This document shows, piece by piece, positions 41,261-51,085 of a stretch of 64,000 nucleotides of DNA. This stretch comes from an uncultured Faecalicatena sp. (GTDB lineage: Bacteria > Bacillota > Clostridia > Lachnospirales > Lachnospiraceae), in contig CAOKHZ010000003.1 of assembly GCA_948468385.1 (NCBI GenBank), positions 119,708 through 183,707 of the forward strand, in the 5' to 3' direction. A program made the translations under genes and the position numbers. How positions within the stretch are numbered: the first letter of the stretch is position 1; the number at the start of each line of letters is the position of its first letter. The notes under the pieces are model-generated. The model did no database searches, was not told where the DNA came from, and worked only from the letters and a program-made list of their open reading frames with translations.

Positions 41261-42652
41261 TCACAATTCACAATTATTCACCGTTCTCGGGAACGGAATC
41301 ACGTCGCGGATATTCTGCATTCCCGTCAAATACATCACGCAACGTTCAAACCCTAGTCCGAATCCCGCATGCCGGGTGGAACCATATTTTCGCAAGTCCA
41401 AATAAAAACGATAGTCCTCCTCCTTAAGCCCCAGTTCGTTCATCCGCGCGAGAAGCTTGTCGTAGTCGTCCTCCCTCTGGCTGCCGCCGATGATTTCCCC
41501 GATGCCCGGCACCAGGCAGTCCACTGCCGCGACCGTCTTCCCGTCATCATTCTGCTTCATGTAAAACGCCTTGATTTCCTTCGGATAATCCGTCACGAAC
41601 ACCGGACGCTTATAAACCTGCTCGGTCAGGTAGCGCTCATGCTCGGTTTGCAAGTCCGCTCCCCATGACACCTTGTACTCAAACTTGTCGTTATTCTTCT
41701 GCAACAGTTCCACGGCTTCCGTGTAGGTCACCCTTGCAAAATCGGATTCCACCACGTTCTTCAACCGCTCAAGAAGCCCCTTGTCCACAAACGAATTAAA
41801 GAAATTCATCTCCTCCGGTGCCTGCTCCATCACATAATTTATGACATATTTCAACATGGACTCGGCCAGCTCCATGTCGTCTTGCAAATCCGCAAAGGCA
41901 ATCTCCGGCTCAATCATCCAAAATTCCGCCGCGTGCCTCGTCGTGTTGGAATTTTCCGCACGGAAGGTCGGCCCAAACGTATAAATATTGCGGAATGCCT
42001 GGGCATACGTCTCACCGTTTAGCTGACCGCTGACGGTCAGGCTCGTCTCCTTGCCAAAGAAATCTTGTGCATAATCCACGCCGCCATCGGCATTCTTCGG
42101 CAGGTTGTCCATGTCAAGGGTCGTCACCCGAAACATCTCGCCCGCACCCTCACAGTCACTGCCCGTTATGAGCGGGGTGTGCACGTAGACGAAGCCCCTC
42201 TCCTGAAAAAACTTGTGAATCGCATAGGCCGCGAGCGACCGCACGCGAAATACCGCCTGAAACGTGTTCGTGCGCGGACGCAAATGCGAAATCGTCCGCA
42301 AGTACTCAAAGCTATGCCGCTTTTTCTGCAGCGGGTAGTCCGGCGCGGACGCGCCCTCAATCTCCACGCTCTCCGCCTGAACCTCGAACGGCTGCTTCGC
42401 CTGCGGGGTCGCGGTCAGCGTCCCGCTCACGATAATCGCCGTGCCCACGTTCTGCTTGGAAATCTCCTGAAAGTTTTCCATCTTGTCCGAATACACCACC
42501 TGCAACGGTTCGAAATATGATCCGTCATTCACCACGATAAACCCAAACGTCTTAGAATCACGAATGCTGCGAATCCAACCGCCAACCGTGACCGTCCGTC
42601 CCAAATATTGCTCCTTGTTTTTAAAAATCTCCCGAATCGTAATCAATTCCAT
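41261..42652 (-). CDS. asnS: Asparaginyl-tRNA synthetase
   Basis: 463 residues, typical length. N-terminal OB fold ([20 protein letters not shown]) and class IIb catalytic core: [42 protein letters not shown] (motif 2, asparagine type with ENSNT), and the motif 3 [15 protein letters not shown]. It charges tRNA-Asn. I looked for a T-box leader on the minus strand between 42653 and 43163 and found no T-box core sequence. Confidence 0.96.
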   Translation of the reverse strand: MELITIREIFKNKEQYLGRTVTVGGWIRSIRDSKTFGFIVVNDGSYFEPLQVVYSDKMENFQEISKQNVGTAIIVSGTLTATPQAKQPFEVQAESVEIEGASAPDYPLQKKRHSFEYLRTISHLRPRTNTFQAVFRVRSLAAYAIHKFFQERGFVYVHTPLITGSDCEGAGEMFRVTTLDMDNLPKNADGGVDYAQDFFGKETSLTVSGQLNGETYAQAFRNIYTFGPTFRAENSNTTRHAAEFWMIEPEIAFADLQDDMELAESMLKYVINYVMEQAPEEMNFFNSFVDKGLLERLKNVVESDFARVTYTEAVELLQKNNDKFEYKVSWGADLQTEHERYLTEQVYKRPVFVTDYPKEIKAFYMKQNDDGKTVAAVDCLVPGIGEIIGGSQREDDYDKLLARMNELGLKEEDYRFYLDLRKYGSTRHAGFGLGFERCVMYLTGMQNIRDVIPFPRTVNNCEL

Positions 42653-42999
42653 TTTAAACTACTCCTTTCAACTCGCGATGTGAACGTACTTCTTCCCATT
42701 TCGCCCACACAGATTTGTTACCACTCACGCCCCGGCGCGGGAGGTGAACGGCAGCCAGATATCATTGATTATAAACCGAACCCGCAAGAAATACAATCCC
42801 ATATCCAAATGTTTACCCCTCTTTCGTCGTTATATTCGTATTAAATCCGTGTTAAATTCGTGTCATGTCTCTATCTCTACCTATTATAAATGTGATTTTA
42901 AATGGCCGGATGTCATTACCGTCACGGCCATAGGCCGTTAAGAGTGACAAATTTATCCCGCTCTTAACCGATTATTAAGGATTTCGTTACAGATGCCAG
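42653..42999. other. Gene-free stretch upstream of asnS and the dlt-like operon
   Basis: No convincing gene. Contains a degraded family A repeat at 42717 (GTTACCACTCACGCCCCG, with GTGAACGG downstream). It also contains a short word TTTTAAATGGCCGGATG (42894) that recurs with changes near 61952. The minus-strand asnS promoter must lie here; none was clear. Confidence 0.5.
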
Positions 43000-43029
43000 T
43001 TGACAACCGACGGCATGTGGGAGTATAAT
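43000..43029 (+). promoter_or_regulatory. Consensus sigma-A promoter of dlt-like operon
   Basis: TTGACA (43000-43005) and TATAAT (43024-43029) are separated by 18 nt. The leader of ~130 nt contains the word ACCAGGGTCAAAA (43060) and a hairpin TCGTGGCC/GGCCACGA (43119-43137) 26 nt before the start codon. Confidence 0.88.
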
Positions 43030-43163
43030 TCCTATTGTTTATGCTTATATGGTGATGACACCAGGGTCAAAACTTTGGGAAAGGGTAACCCACGTCAATA
43101 ACGACAAGTTTTCATTTATCGTGGCCAACGGCCACGACGCATATTTAGTGAGGGATATATCAT

Positions 43164-44648
43164 ATGTTTCAAAACGTAATGGATTACCTCGGTTTCGGGG
43201 ATGATATAAAAGATGATTTTGATTTTGTTTTATTTATAGACAAGGACAAGCGGTTTACGTTCCGCGAGTTCTGTCAAAAGGTGGCCCAGGCCGCGTTTCA
43301 TTTTATCGAAAAGGAAGTCTTGCACCAACCGGTCGCGGTCGTCGCCGACCATTGCACGGATACTTTGGCCTGGTATCTAGGAGCACTTGCCAGCGGCAAC
43401 TATTATGTTCCGGTCAATCCCGACATCAAGGAAGATAAACTGGAAAGAATCAAATCGCTTGCCGGTATCAGTCATGTTTGCCGGGGCGGCTTGGACTGTC
43501 CGCGGCAGTTTTCTGACGACGAGCTGTCAGAAGCCTTTCGAACGTTCCAGGACATTTACCGGAACGTTCCCGCCGACCTGCCGATGTACGTCATTTTCAC
43601 GTCAGGCTCCACCGGGGAACCGAAAGGCATTATAAAGACTCACCAAGGCATGATAAGTTTTATTGATGCCTATGTCCGCGAGTTTCATTTTAACCGGGAT
43701 ACTTGCCTCGCAAGCCAGACGCCGTTTTATTTTGACGCTTCCGCCAAGGACATTTTTACGGCATTGAAAGTCCGTTGCCCGATGCACATGTTGGATTCGA
43801 AACTATTTTTGATGCCGCTTAAATTAGGCGAATATATACGGGACAATCACATTAACACCTTGCAATGGGTGCCATCCGCGCTTTCCATCCTTTCAACTTT
43901 GAAGGTATTCGAAAAGGCCGACCTGACGACGATACAAAAGGTCTTGTTCGTTGGCGAAGTCTTTCCTCCCAAGCAGCTCAAGGCATGGATGGAGGCCTTG
44001 CCGGACACGGAGTTCGTCAACTTGTACGGCTCCTCGGAAATGTCCGGTATCTGCGCGTTTTACCGGGTCAAGGAAATGCCTGCAAACGGGAGCGTGCCGA
44101 TTGGTTACCCGCTCTCCAACAGCCGCCTTTACCTGGTGGATGACGGCAAGGTAATTCACGAACCGGACGTGGTCGGAGAAATTTATGTCGCAAGCGACGC
44201 GCTCGCCGCTGGTTATCTGAAGGATACCGAAAAGACCGCCGCCGTATTTACCGGACGGCCTTCGCCCGACTTGCCGGAGGGCACTTATTATCGCAGCGGC
44301 GATTTGGCAAAATACGGAAAGGACGACGAATTGGTTTTTGTCTCCCGCAGGGACTACCAAATCAAGCATATGGGGCATCGGATTGAACTGGGTGAGATTG
44401 AGACGATTACCCTCGGCGTTCCCGGCGTGGAAAAATGTTGTTGCATTTATCACGACTCAAAGATTACTTTGTTTTATACGGGGAGCATTGACAAGGCAGG
44501 CTTAAGCCGCCAGCTTCGGGAACGGCTTTTATCCTACATGGTTCCAAACAGGGTGGTGTGGATGGAAAACCTGCCGCTAAATGCAAACGGAAAAATTGAC
44601 AGAACCCAACTATTGGACAAGGTTATCAATCGTAAAGTAATCAAGTGA
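43164..44648 (+). CDS. dltA: D-alanine carrier protein ligase-like adenylating enzyme
   Basis: 494 residues; GTGAGGGATATATC before ATG. ANL superfamily with the ATP loop FTSGSTGEPKG (145-155), NLYGSSEMSG, YRSGDLAKYG, QIKHMGHRIELGEIE and the C-terminal catalytic lysine K477 in NANGKIDRTQL. DltA activates D-alanine and loads it on the carrier protein DltC, for esterification of teichoic acids. The carrier protein, acyltransferase and SGNH genes downstream support this. The order differs from the classic dltABCD because a transglutaminase-like gene follows directly. Confidence 0.85.
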   Translation: MFQNVMDYLGFGDDIKDDFDFVLFIDKDKRFTFREFCQKVAQAAFHFIEKEVLHQPVAVVADHCTDTLAWYLGALASGNYYVPVNPDIKEDKLERIKSLAGISHVCRGGLDCPRQFSDDELSEAFRTFQDIYRNVPADLPMYVIFTSGSTGEPKGIIKTHQGMISFIDAYVREFHFNRDTCLASQTPFYFDASAKDIFTALKVRCPMHMLDSKLFLMPLKLGEYIRDNHINTLQWVPSALSILSTLKVFEKADLTTIQKVLFVGEVFPPKQLKAWMEALPDTEFVNLYGSSEMSGICAFYRVKEMPANGSVPIGYPLSNSRLYLVDDGKVIHEPDVVGEIYVASDALAAGYLKDTEKTAAVFTGRPSPDLPEGTYYRSGDLAKYGKDDELVFVSRRDYQIKHMGHRIELGEIETITLGVPGVEKCCCIYHDSKITLFYTGSIDKAGLSRQLRERLLSYMVPNRVVWMENLPLNANGKIDRTQLLDKVINRKVIK

Positions 44649-44657
44649 GGTGTAAAA

Positions 44658-46229
44658 ATGGCAAACAATGGACAGCAAAGAAACCGTGAAGGTGGCTACC
44701 GGGGTCAGGGCCGCGACAGTTCCGCCCGTGAAAGCCGTGACCGTGCGCCTTCTTCCAGACGAAGCCGAAGCACGGTTTCGGTGAGGAACATGGAACACGG
44801 CGTGGTTTCCCCTTCCAGGACCGAGAGATATGGCAAGGCCAGGCCGGAAGGGCGCGGCACAACTTCCTCCAGAAGCGCGGGTACCTCGCGCAGGAGTTCG
44901 GAACGGGGCATCACGTCCCCAAGGAGAGGCTCCGGACGTGACGAAGAATTTTCAGGGCGCGGCACGTCTTCCCGGCGCGGCACCGGCCGAAGTCAGGCTC
45001 CCGGCAGGAGACGGCCGAAAAACAAATATGCCAGGGGCTTGCAAAGCGGGCCGCTTCGCATCGTACTTGTCCTTTTGGCCGCCATCGTCCTCATTTTCCT
45101 GGCAGTCCTTTTGATTAAAAGTTTTCTCTGCAAAGGTACCGTCACGATCGAGGCCGGCGAAAGCTACGACATTTCGGATTTCTTGAAGCAGGATAATCCG
45201 GACGCGTCATTTGCCGCAAACAGCGACACCGTGGACACGAATGTTCCCGGAAAATATAAGTTAAGAATCAAAAATGGAATTTTCACGCATAATTGTACAT
45301 TGGAAGTAAAAGATACCATTGCCCCTCAAGGCACGGCCAACGACATGTCGACCGTCCTCGGGAAAGAACTCGAGGCTTCGGCCTTCGTAACAGACATCGT
45401 GGACGTGACCCCGGTGACCGTTTCCTATTCGGTGAAGCCGGACTTTACACAGGAAGGCTCTCAAGCCGTGGAGTTGATCTTAGAGGACACCTCGAAAAAC
45501 AAGACGACCCTGACGGCCATGCTGACGCTCATGCGTGATACGGAAGCCCCCGTCATTACCGGTGTGAGGGATATCACGCACAGCATTGGCAGCGGCATTT
45601 CCTATAAGGCGAACGTCATCGTCACGGACAACCTTGATCCGGACGTGGAGCTTGAAGTCAACACCGACGGCGTGGACCTAAACACGGAAGGTACTTATCA
45701 GGTCACCTACTCCGCGACGGATTTTTCTGGTAACTCCACGTCACAGAGCGCAACCGTGACCGTCATCCGCTCGAATCATAACGAAGAGGAGATTATGGGC
45801 ATCGCCAACGACATTCTGGCAGAGATAACCACCGAGGACATGAGTCCTTATGACAAGGCATCCGCCATTTATGACTGGGTAAGGGGACACATCAGTTATG
45901 CGGGAAGCAGCAGCGAGGCATGGACGGATGCCGCATATGAGGGACTCGTACAAGGCAGGGGCGATTGCTGGGCCTACACCAGTGCCGCGCGGGCACTTTT
46001 GACCGCCGCCGGAATCGAGAACATGGTCATTCGCAAGATTCCTTCCGACACGACCCATGCCTGGAACCTGGTGGATTTGGGCGAAGGGTGGTATCACTTT
46101 GACGCCACCCCGAGGGCATCCCACAATGAACGTTTCTTCATGTGGACGGACGCGCAGCTGATGGAGTATTCCAACGCTTACGGGTTGACGCACAACTACG
46201 ACAAGACGCAATACCCAAACATTAACTAA
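44658..46229 (+). CDS. Membrane-anchored transglutaminase-like protein with Arg/Ser-rich head
   Basis: 523 residues, 9 nt after dltA. Residues 1-~130 are cytoplasmic, very basic and low-complexity (many R, S, G). One transmembrane helix follows (IVLVLLAAIVLIFLAVLLIK). Outside it are two or three immunoglobulin-like repeats (GKYKLRIKNGIFTHNCTLEV, DTEAPVITGV with YQVTYSATDFSGNST). The end is a transglutaminase-like domain with the triad Cys in GRGDCWAYTSAARALL, His in THAWNLVDLG and Asp in YHFDATP. Its place between dltA and the carrier protein is unusual. It may act on cell-wall peptides or proteins during acylation. Confidence 0.8.
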   Translation: MANNGQQRNREGGYRGQGRDSSARESRDRAPSSRRSRSTVSVRNMEHGVVSPSRTERYGKARPEGRGTTSSRSAGTSRRSSERGITSPRRGSGRDEEFSGRGTSSRRGTGRSQAPGRRRPKNKYARGLQSGPLRIVLVLLAAIVLIFLAVLLIKSFLCKGTVTIEAGESYDISDFLKQDNPDASFAANSDTVDTNVPGKYKLRIKNGIFTHNCTLEVKDTIAPQGTANDMSTVLGKELEASAFVTDIVDVTPVTVSYSVKPDFTQEGSQAVELILEDTSKNKTTLTAMLTLMRDTEAPVITGVRDITHSIGSGISYKANVIVTDNLDPDVELEVNTDGVDLNTEGTYQVTYSATDFSGNSTSQSATVTVIRSNHNEEEIMGIANDILAEITTEDMSPYDKASAIYDWVRGHISYAGSSSEAWTDAAYEGLVQGRGDCWAYTSAARALLTAAGIENMVIRKIPSDTTHAWNLVDLGEGWYHFDATPRASHNERFFMWTDAQLMEYSNAYGLTHNYDKTQYPNIN

Positions 46230-46293
46230 ACGCGCTGCCATTCGCGGACACGAAACAGATAATCAAAACCAAATATGAAAGGATGAAAAAACA

Positions 46294-46524
46294 ATGGATG
46301 AATTAATGGAATTTCTTGAGGAACTGCACCCGGACGTGGACTATGAAACTTGTGACACGCTGATTGACGACGGAATCCTGGACTCGTTCGACATCATCAG
46401 CATCATTTCGGAGGTCGCCGACATGTTCGACGTGACGATTTCGGCGGAATACATCGTTCCAGAAAACTTTAATTCCGCACAGGCACTCTATGACTTGATT
46501 ACCTATTTGGAAGACGAGGGTTAA
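46294..46524 (+). CDS. dltC: D-alanyl carrier protein-like acyl carrier protein
   Basis: 76 residues, acidic. The phosphopantetheine attachment serine is in [14 protein letters not shown], and the following helix [13 protein letters not shown] matches DltC. Carries the activated acyl group (probably D-alanine) from DltA to the membrane acyltransferase, whose gene starts 6 nt downstream. AAAGGATG precedes the start. Length matches DltC (78-81). Confidence 0.85.
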   Translation: MDELMEFLEELHPDVDYETCDTLIDDGILDSFDIISIISEVADMFDVTISAEYIVPENFNSAQALYDLITYLEDEG

Positions 46525-46530
46525 TGCATA

Positions 46531-48120
46531 ATGCAATTTGTTTCCTATAGCTTTTTACTGTTTTTGGCGGTCGTCTTTGTCGTGTATTATTTGGTTCCGG
46601 GACGTTTCCAATGGATGGTCCTGCTCGCGGCAAGTTATGTGTTCTACCTTTTTGCCGGACCGAAATACCTGATTTATATCATGGCGACCACGTTGACCAC
46701 CTGGCTTGCCGCAAGGCAGATTGACAATCTCAAGGCGCGGCAGGACCTTTATCTCGAGGAGAACAAGAAAAGCTTAAGCAGAGAAGAAAAAAAGCTGTAT
46801 AAGACAGCCACGAAGAAAAAACAGCGACTCGTGATGCTGGGAGCCTTGTTGTTAAACCTTGGCATTTTGGCGGTCGTGAAATACACGAATTTTGCCATTT
46901 CCAACATCAACGCGGTCATCAATCTGGCTGGCGGAAAGCCGCTTGGCTTTGTCAGCCTCGTGCTGCCCCTTGGTATTTCCTTTTATACCTTCCGGGCATT
47001 AAGCTACCTGATTGACGTTTACCGCAAGACGATACCGGCCGAAAAGAACGTGTTCAAATTCGCGCTGTTCGTGTCGTTCTTCCCACAGCTCATACAAGGA
47101 CCCATCAGCCGCTTCACCCAGTTGGAATCGGGGTTGTTTTCGCCCCACCGGCTGAGTTGGAAACGGGTCTCCTTTGGACTTCAGCGGATACTTTGGGGCT
47201 ACATGAAGAAAATGGTGATTGCCGACCGCATCGTAATCGGACTAAATACGATGACCGGCGACACCGCCACGTACGCCGGCGCGTACGTGCTCGTGGAAGT
47301 GTTCTTTTATGCCATCCAGCTTTATGCGGACTTTTCCGGCGGACTTGACATGGCCATCGGGGCCGGACAGATTTTCGGCGTCACGTTGCCCGAAAACTTT
47401 GAGCGGCCGTTCTTTTCCAAGTCCATCAAGGAGTATTGGAATCGGTGGCACATTACCATGGGCGCGTGGTTTACTGACTATATCTTTTATCCGATTTCAG
47501 TGTGCAAACCGATGCTGAACCTTTCCAAATGGAGTCGGTCGCACCTTGGCCCCGTGCTTGGCAGGCGGCTTAGCGTGTACCTATCTTCGTTCGCCGTCTG
47601 GCTGGCCACGGGCGTATGGCATGGCGCGAGCTGGAACTTTGTGTTCTGGGGGCTTTCCAACTACCTCGTAATTATGATTTCGCAGGAACTGGAACCCTTG
47701 TACCGGCGTTTCCATCAGAAGTTCGACGTAAATGGAAATTTACTTTACAAAATATTCCAAGTGGCGAGAACCTTTTTGTTAATGGGATTTTTGCGCATGT
47801 ATGACTGCTTTGACAGCGTGCTCACCACCTGGCGCATGGTCGCAGGCGTGCCTTTTGGCGGAAATTGGAACATCCTATGGAACGGCTCGCTGATGCAAAT
47901 CGGGCTGACGGCGGCGGACTACGTGATTCTCGGTGCGGGGATTCTCCTTATGTTCCTTGTCAGCATGTCGCAACGAAGCGGCTCCGTGCGGGAAAAGATT
48001 CACGCAAAGCCTTATGCCGTCCGGTTCGTCATCTGGACCGCGTTGTTCATGGTGGTATTGCTGACGGGCGCATATGGAATCGGTTATGACGCTTCCAACT
48101 TTATATACAATCAGTTCTGA
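46531..48120 (+). CDS. MBOAT acyltransferase (DltB/AlgI-like)
   Basis: 529 residues, polytopic. SYSFLLFLAVVFVVYYLVP and MVLLAASYVFYLFAGPKYL at the front are typical of the AlgI/DltB group. RFTQLESGLFSPHRL, KMVIADRIVI, RPFFSKSIKEYWNRWHITMG and the catalytic histidine region ATGVWHGASWNFVFWG follow. At 529 residues it is closer to AlgI than to classical DltB (~400), so the transferred group is not certain. Co-transcription with DltA- and DltC-like genes argues for D-alanyl transfer across the membrane. Confidence 0.88.
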   Translation: MQFVSYSFLLFLAVVFVVYYLVPGRFQWMVLLAASYVFYLFAGPKYLIYIMATTLTTWLAARQIDNLKARQDLYLEENKKSLSREEKKLYKTATKKKQRLVMLGALLLNLGILAVVKYTNFAISNINAVINLAGGKPLGFVSLVLPLGISFYTFRALSYLIDVYRKTIPAEKNVFKFALFVSFFPQLIQGPISRFTQLESGLFSPHRLSWKRVSFGLQRILWGYMKKMVIADRIVIGLNTMTGDTATYAGAYVLVEVFFYAIQLYADFSGGLDMAIGAGQIFGVTLPENFERPFFSKSIKEYWNRWHITMGAWFTDYIFYPISVCKPMLNLSKWSRSHLGPVLGRRLSVYLSSFAVWLATGVWHGASWNFVFWGLSNYLVIMISQELEPLYRRFHQKFDVNGNLLYKIFQVARTFLLMGFLRMYDCFDSVLTTWRMVAGVPFGGNWNILWNGSLMQIGLTAADYVILGAGILLMFLVSMSQRSGSVREKIHAKPYAVRFVIWTALFMVVLLTGAYGIGYDASNFIYNQF

Positions 48121-48134
48121 TAGGAAAGGAAATT

Positions 48135-49184
48135 ATGAAACGTAGAAAAATTTTTTGGCGACGGTTCTTTCGCGTCACCGTCTCGGGCATCGTGATTTGT
48201 AGCATGCTTTTCCTGCTAGAACGTCTGCTCGTTCCAAAGTATTCCGTGGGAACGCAGGACGGCGCGATGATTGCCGAGTATTATGACGATGCGCCGAAGC
48301 ATAACCTGATCATCATCGGCGACAGCGAGATGTACGAAAATATTTCGCCGCTCGTCCTATGGCAAAATTATGGCATCAACTGTTACATCCGCGGCAGTGC
48401 GCAGCAGTTAATCTGGCAATCTTGCTATTTGCTGGAAGACACGTTGCGGCACGAGACCCCGGAGGCGGTCATTATCAACATCACCTCCATGCAGTATGCC
48501 GAGCCGCAAAAGGAGAGCTACAACCGAATGACGCTCGAGGGCATGCGCTGGTCCACCTCCAAGGTAAAGGCGATTTTTGCCTCCATGACGGAGGAGGAAA
48601 GCTTTTGGGAATATGTATTCCCCTTGTTGCGCTACCACAGCCGGTGGAACGATTTGACCGAGGATGATTTCCGGCTGATGTTTTCCGAAGAACCCGTTTC
48701 CTTAAACGGATACATGATGCAGGTCGGCGTCAAGCCGGCGGAAAACGTTCCGGCAGGACGGCCCTTGGCCGATTACGCGTTCAGCGACGTGTGTTACGAA
48801 TATTTGGACAAGATAACCGCGTTGTGCAAGGAATATGGTGTAGAATTGATTTTGATGAAATCCCCCAGCGTTTACCCCTACTGGTACGACGAGTGGGACG
48901 CGCAGATAAAGGAATATGCGGAAAAAAACCAGATAAAGTACCTCAATTGCGTCAATAATGAAGAAATCGGCCTTAACTTCCAGACCGACACCTTTGACGG
49001 TGGGCTGCACTTAAACGTGGGCGGCGCGGAGATTTACAGCAACTTCCTGGGAAGATGGCTGCAAAGTGAAACGGGAATTTCCGACCTTCGCGGCGATAGC
49101 GAGCTTTCCCATGAATGGGAGCAAAAGGCGGCCGACTACGACGCAAAAAAATCCGAAAAATATAGAGAACTGACGGATTCGTAG
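48135..49184 (+). CDS. DltD-like SGNH protein
   Basis: 349 residues with an N-terminal membrane anchor (VTVSGIVICSMLFLLERLL). SGNH-type blocks: LIIIGDSEMYENISP (serine nucleophile), an asparagine in VIINITSMQYAEPQ and the C-terminal catalytic pair in FDGGLHLNVGGAEIYSNF (D, H). Such proteins work with MBOAT partners at the outer face of the membrane. It starts 14 nt after the MBOAT gene. Low similarity to canonical DltD, so called by position and fold. Confidence 0.75.
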   Translation: MKRRKIFWRRFFRVTVSGIVICSMLFLLERLLVPKYSVGTQDGAMIAEYYDDAPKHNLIIIGDSEMYENISPLVLWQNYGINCYIRGSAQQLIWQSCYLLEDTLRHETPEAVIINITSMQYAEPQKESYNRMTLEGMRWSTSKVKAIFASMTEEESFWEYVFPLLRYHSRWNDLTEDDFRLMFSEEPVSLNGYMMQVGVKPAENVPAGRPLADYAFSDVCYEYLDKITALCKEYGVELILMKSPSVYPYWYDEWDAQIKEYAEKNQIKYLNCVNNEEIGLNFQTDTFDGGLHLNVGGAEIYSNFLGRWLQSETGISDLRGDSELSHEWEQKAADYDAKKSEKYRELTDS

Positions 49185-49296
49185 TTACATTCACAGTAAC
49201 GATTCGTAATCGAACCGTCACGTTAACGGCCGGCGGCCGTGCGGCGGGAAAACCTCCCGCAAATGGCAACAAACAATTTAAGAAAAGAAAGGATGT

Positions 49297-49848
49297 ATGA
49301 AAATGAAAAAGAAACTAGTAAGTCTTATGTTGGTAATTATGGTTTGCATGTTCTCACTCGTCGCCTGCGGCGGTGGTGATGACAAAGGAAACGACGGTAA
49401 CAATGACGGCGGCGGCGCGTCCAATACGCCGGGTGATTCTACCTCGGGTTACACGTTCGAATACAAGGGAACGAGCATCAGCGTGAATACCGCCATTGAG
49501 CCCGTCGTGGAGAAAATTGGCGATCCGACCTCCAAGTTCGAGGCTCCGAGTTGCGCGGGACAAGGGACGGACTTTATTTACACCTACAGCGGATTTGAGA
49601 TTGACACGTCACCGGCCGAAAACATCACGAACGCCATCGCGGCCATCATCATCGTCTCTGACGAGGTGGAGACGCCGGAGGGCATCACGATTGGCAGCAC
49701 GAAGGAAGACGTCGAGGCCGCCTACGGCACCGACTATACCGAGAGCAACGGCATGATGACCTACACGAAGGGAGACATGAAATTAAACTTCCTGCTTAAG
49801 AACAACGTCGTGGATTCCGTACAATATATGTCGAACGCGCTGAACTAA
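49297..49848 (+). CDS. Small lipoprotein, unknown function
   Basis: 183 residues. Lipoprotein signal with box FSLVACGGG (Cys at 24), then a Gly/Asn/Asp-rich linker and a ~120-residue globular domain. The domain includes VVEKIGDPTSKFEAPSCAGQ, TIGSTKEDVEAAYGTDYT and MKLNFLLKNNVVDSVQY. That ordering recalls small beta-rich surface lipoproteins of Firmicutes in which a 'GS-T-K-E-D-V-x-x-x-Y-G' motif recurs. A 112-nt gap with a family A repeat separates it from the DltD-like gene; it is probably the last gene of the operon, as a strong terminator follows. Confidence 0.7.
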   Translation: MKMKKKLVSLMLVIMVCMFSLVACGGGDDKGNDGNNDGGGASNTPGDSTSGYTFEYKGTSISVNTAIEPVVEKIGDPTSKFEAPSCAGQGTDFIYTYSGFEIDTSPAENITNAIAAIIIVSDEVETPEGITIGSTKEDVEAAYGTDYTESNGMMTYTKGDMKLNFLLKNNVVDSVQYMSNALN

Positions 49849-49878
49849 TGAAACCGTACTCGTTCGCCTTACACACTT

Positions 49879-49927
49879 AAAAAGGATGCCATTCATGGCC
49901 AAACGGCCTTGATGGCATCCCCTTTTT
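49879..49927 (+). terminator. Terminator of dlt-like operon
   Basis: AAAAAGGATGCCAT and ATGGCATCCCCTTTTT enclose an inner GGCC/GGCC hairpin. The run of T follows the stem on the plus strand. Confidence 0.85.
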
Positions 49928-49930
49928 ATG

Positions 49931-49980
49931 CCATAGGAAACTTCGTTCCCTATGACACAAACCCCTCCGGGGGATGCGCA
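49931..49980. repeat. Dispersed repeat, family B (inverted copy)
   Basis: CATAGGAAAC, TTC loop and GTTCCCTATG, followed by ACACAAACCCCTCCGGGGGA. The reverse complement corresponds block for block with 36653-36691 (GCGCAT, CCCGGAGGG, GTTTGTG, CAT-GGGAAC). Confidence 0.7.
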
Positions 49981-50001
49981 AGCAAGCTTGCGAGCCGACT
50001 T

Positions 50002-51057
50002 TCAAGCTTCATCTGACTGTGAATAGTAACAGCTTTCTTCAAAAATAACTTTGCAGTCCTTGACATGACACGCAATCCCGCATTTTATGATTTTCGTCAT
50101 ACCGTCCAAACGCGGCTGAGAAAGATAGTCTTCATCCAGAATCTGTTGCAATGCTTTTGCGCACCCCACATCCAAATTACCGTCATCCGAATATTTAACC
50201 TCAATCACAATTCCAAGTTTCTCCGTCTGCGATTCGATAACGATGTCCGCATATCCTTTTCCACTTTCCCGATTCGAGATGACCTTCCAATCTTCCCTAT
50301 GTCGCAACAACCCGAGCAAAAATCCGTGATAAAAGTTTTCCTTTAAATCTTTTCTAATCGCTGTATCCCGGATGCTAATCGTCTCATTCAGATTTTCAGA
50401 AAAGATTCGTTGCACCGTCTTTGCATCAGCCGTCCGAAAAGCCTCACAAAGCGCGGCTCGTCTTGAACTATTTTCCGCCGCCTTCACCTGAACCCAGTCG
50501 GAAATGTTTTCCATAAAAATATTGAGGATTTCCCTATTGGGGATTGCAAGTGTCCACATATTCTCTGGCCGCTTCCCCCTCTGTGTCAAATACCCCGTGG
50601 TAAAAAGAACGCTCCACACATGATCAATCTTATTATAAAGTTCCTTATACGCCAGTTCCTCATTTACTTTCTTCGTAATAGTTTCACCGGCAATCAGCCG
50701 TTCTATATCATCCCTCGTCTCAGGCTTCGACATTTCCAGCAGGCACCTGACCACTTCATTACTACTGGTGTTCGACCAGTAATCTTGCGGTTCGGCATTC
50801 TCATCATCTAACAAATCATCACAATAACTGATAACGTCCCACGGACAATAAACATCTACATTACCGAAACGGCGCGGGCGTGTAAACAAGCTGACCTTGC
50901 TACGCCTTTTCAGCAAATCTTTTATCATCCTTGTCTTATCAACATAATAATATCCTTCCGTCCGAATTTCCTCAAAATTTTCAATCCCGACGGGCAACAT
51001 TTTCTTTTCTAAATCCGGCATCCATCGTCGCGCCGGGATAGGCTGCGCAAGCAGCAT
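50002..51057 (-). pseudogene. AAA-ATPase/PD-(D/E)XK family protein with internal deletion
   Basis: 351 residues, open frame. Residues ~20-65 (LPVGIENFEEIRTEGYYYVD, LFTRPRRFG) match the start of the common AAA-plus-DUF1703 proteins. There FGKT-type ATP-binding and ~200 further residues normally follow. Here FTRPRRFG jumps straight to NVDVYCPWDVISYCDDL, a segment near the C-terminal part of the AAA region. The C-terminal nuclease-like domain remains (GYADIVIESQTEKLGIVIEV with D...E-V-K). An in-frame deletion has removed the ATPase core, so function is probably lost. The last codons (YYSQSDEA) are encoded by a family A repeat. Confidence 0.75.
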
Positions 51058-51085
51058 ATACCTTTCCGTCCCGTGTGCAAATCAA

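Noticed and set aside
42653-43163. Possible T-box riboswitch for asnS
   Set aside because: No sequence like the T-box core (AGGGTGG-ACCGCG) on the minus strand, and no specifier-loop pattern could be made out.
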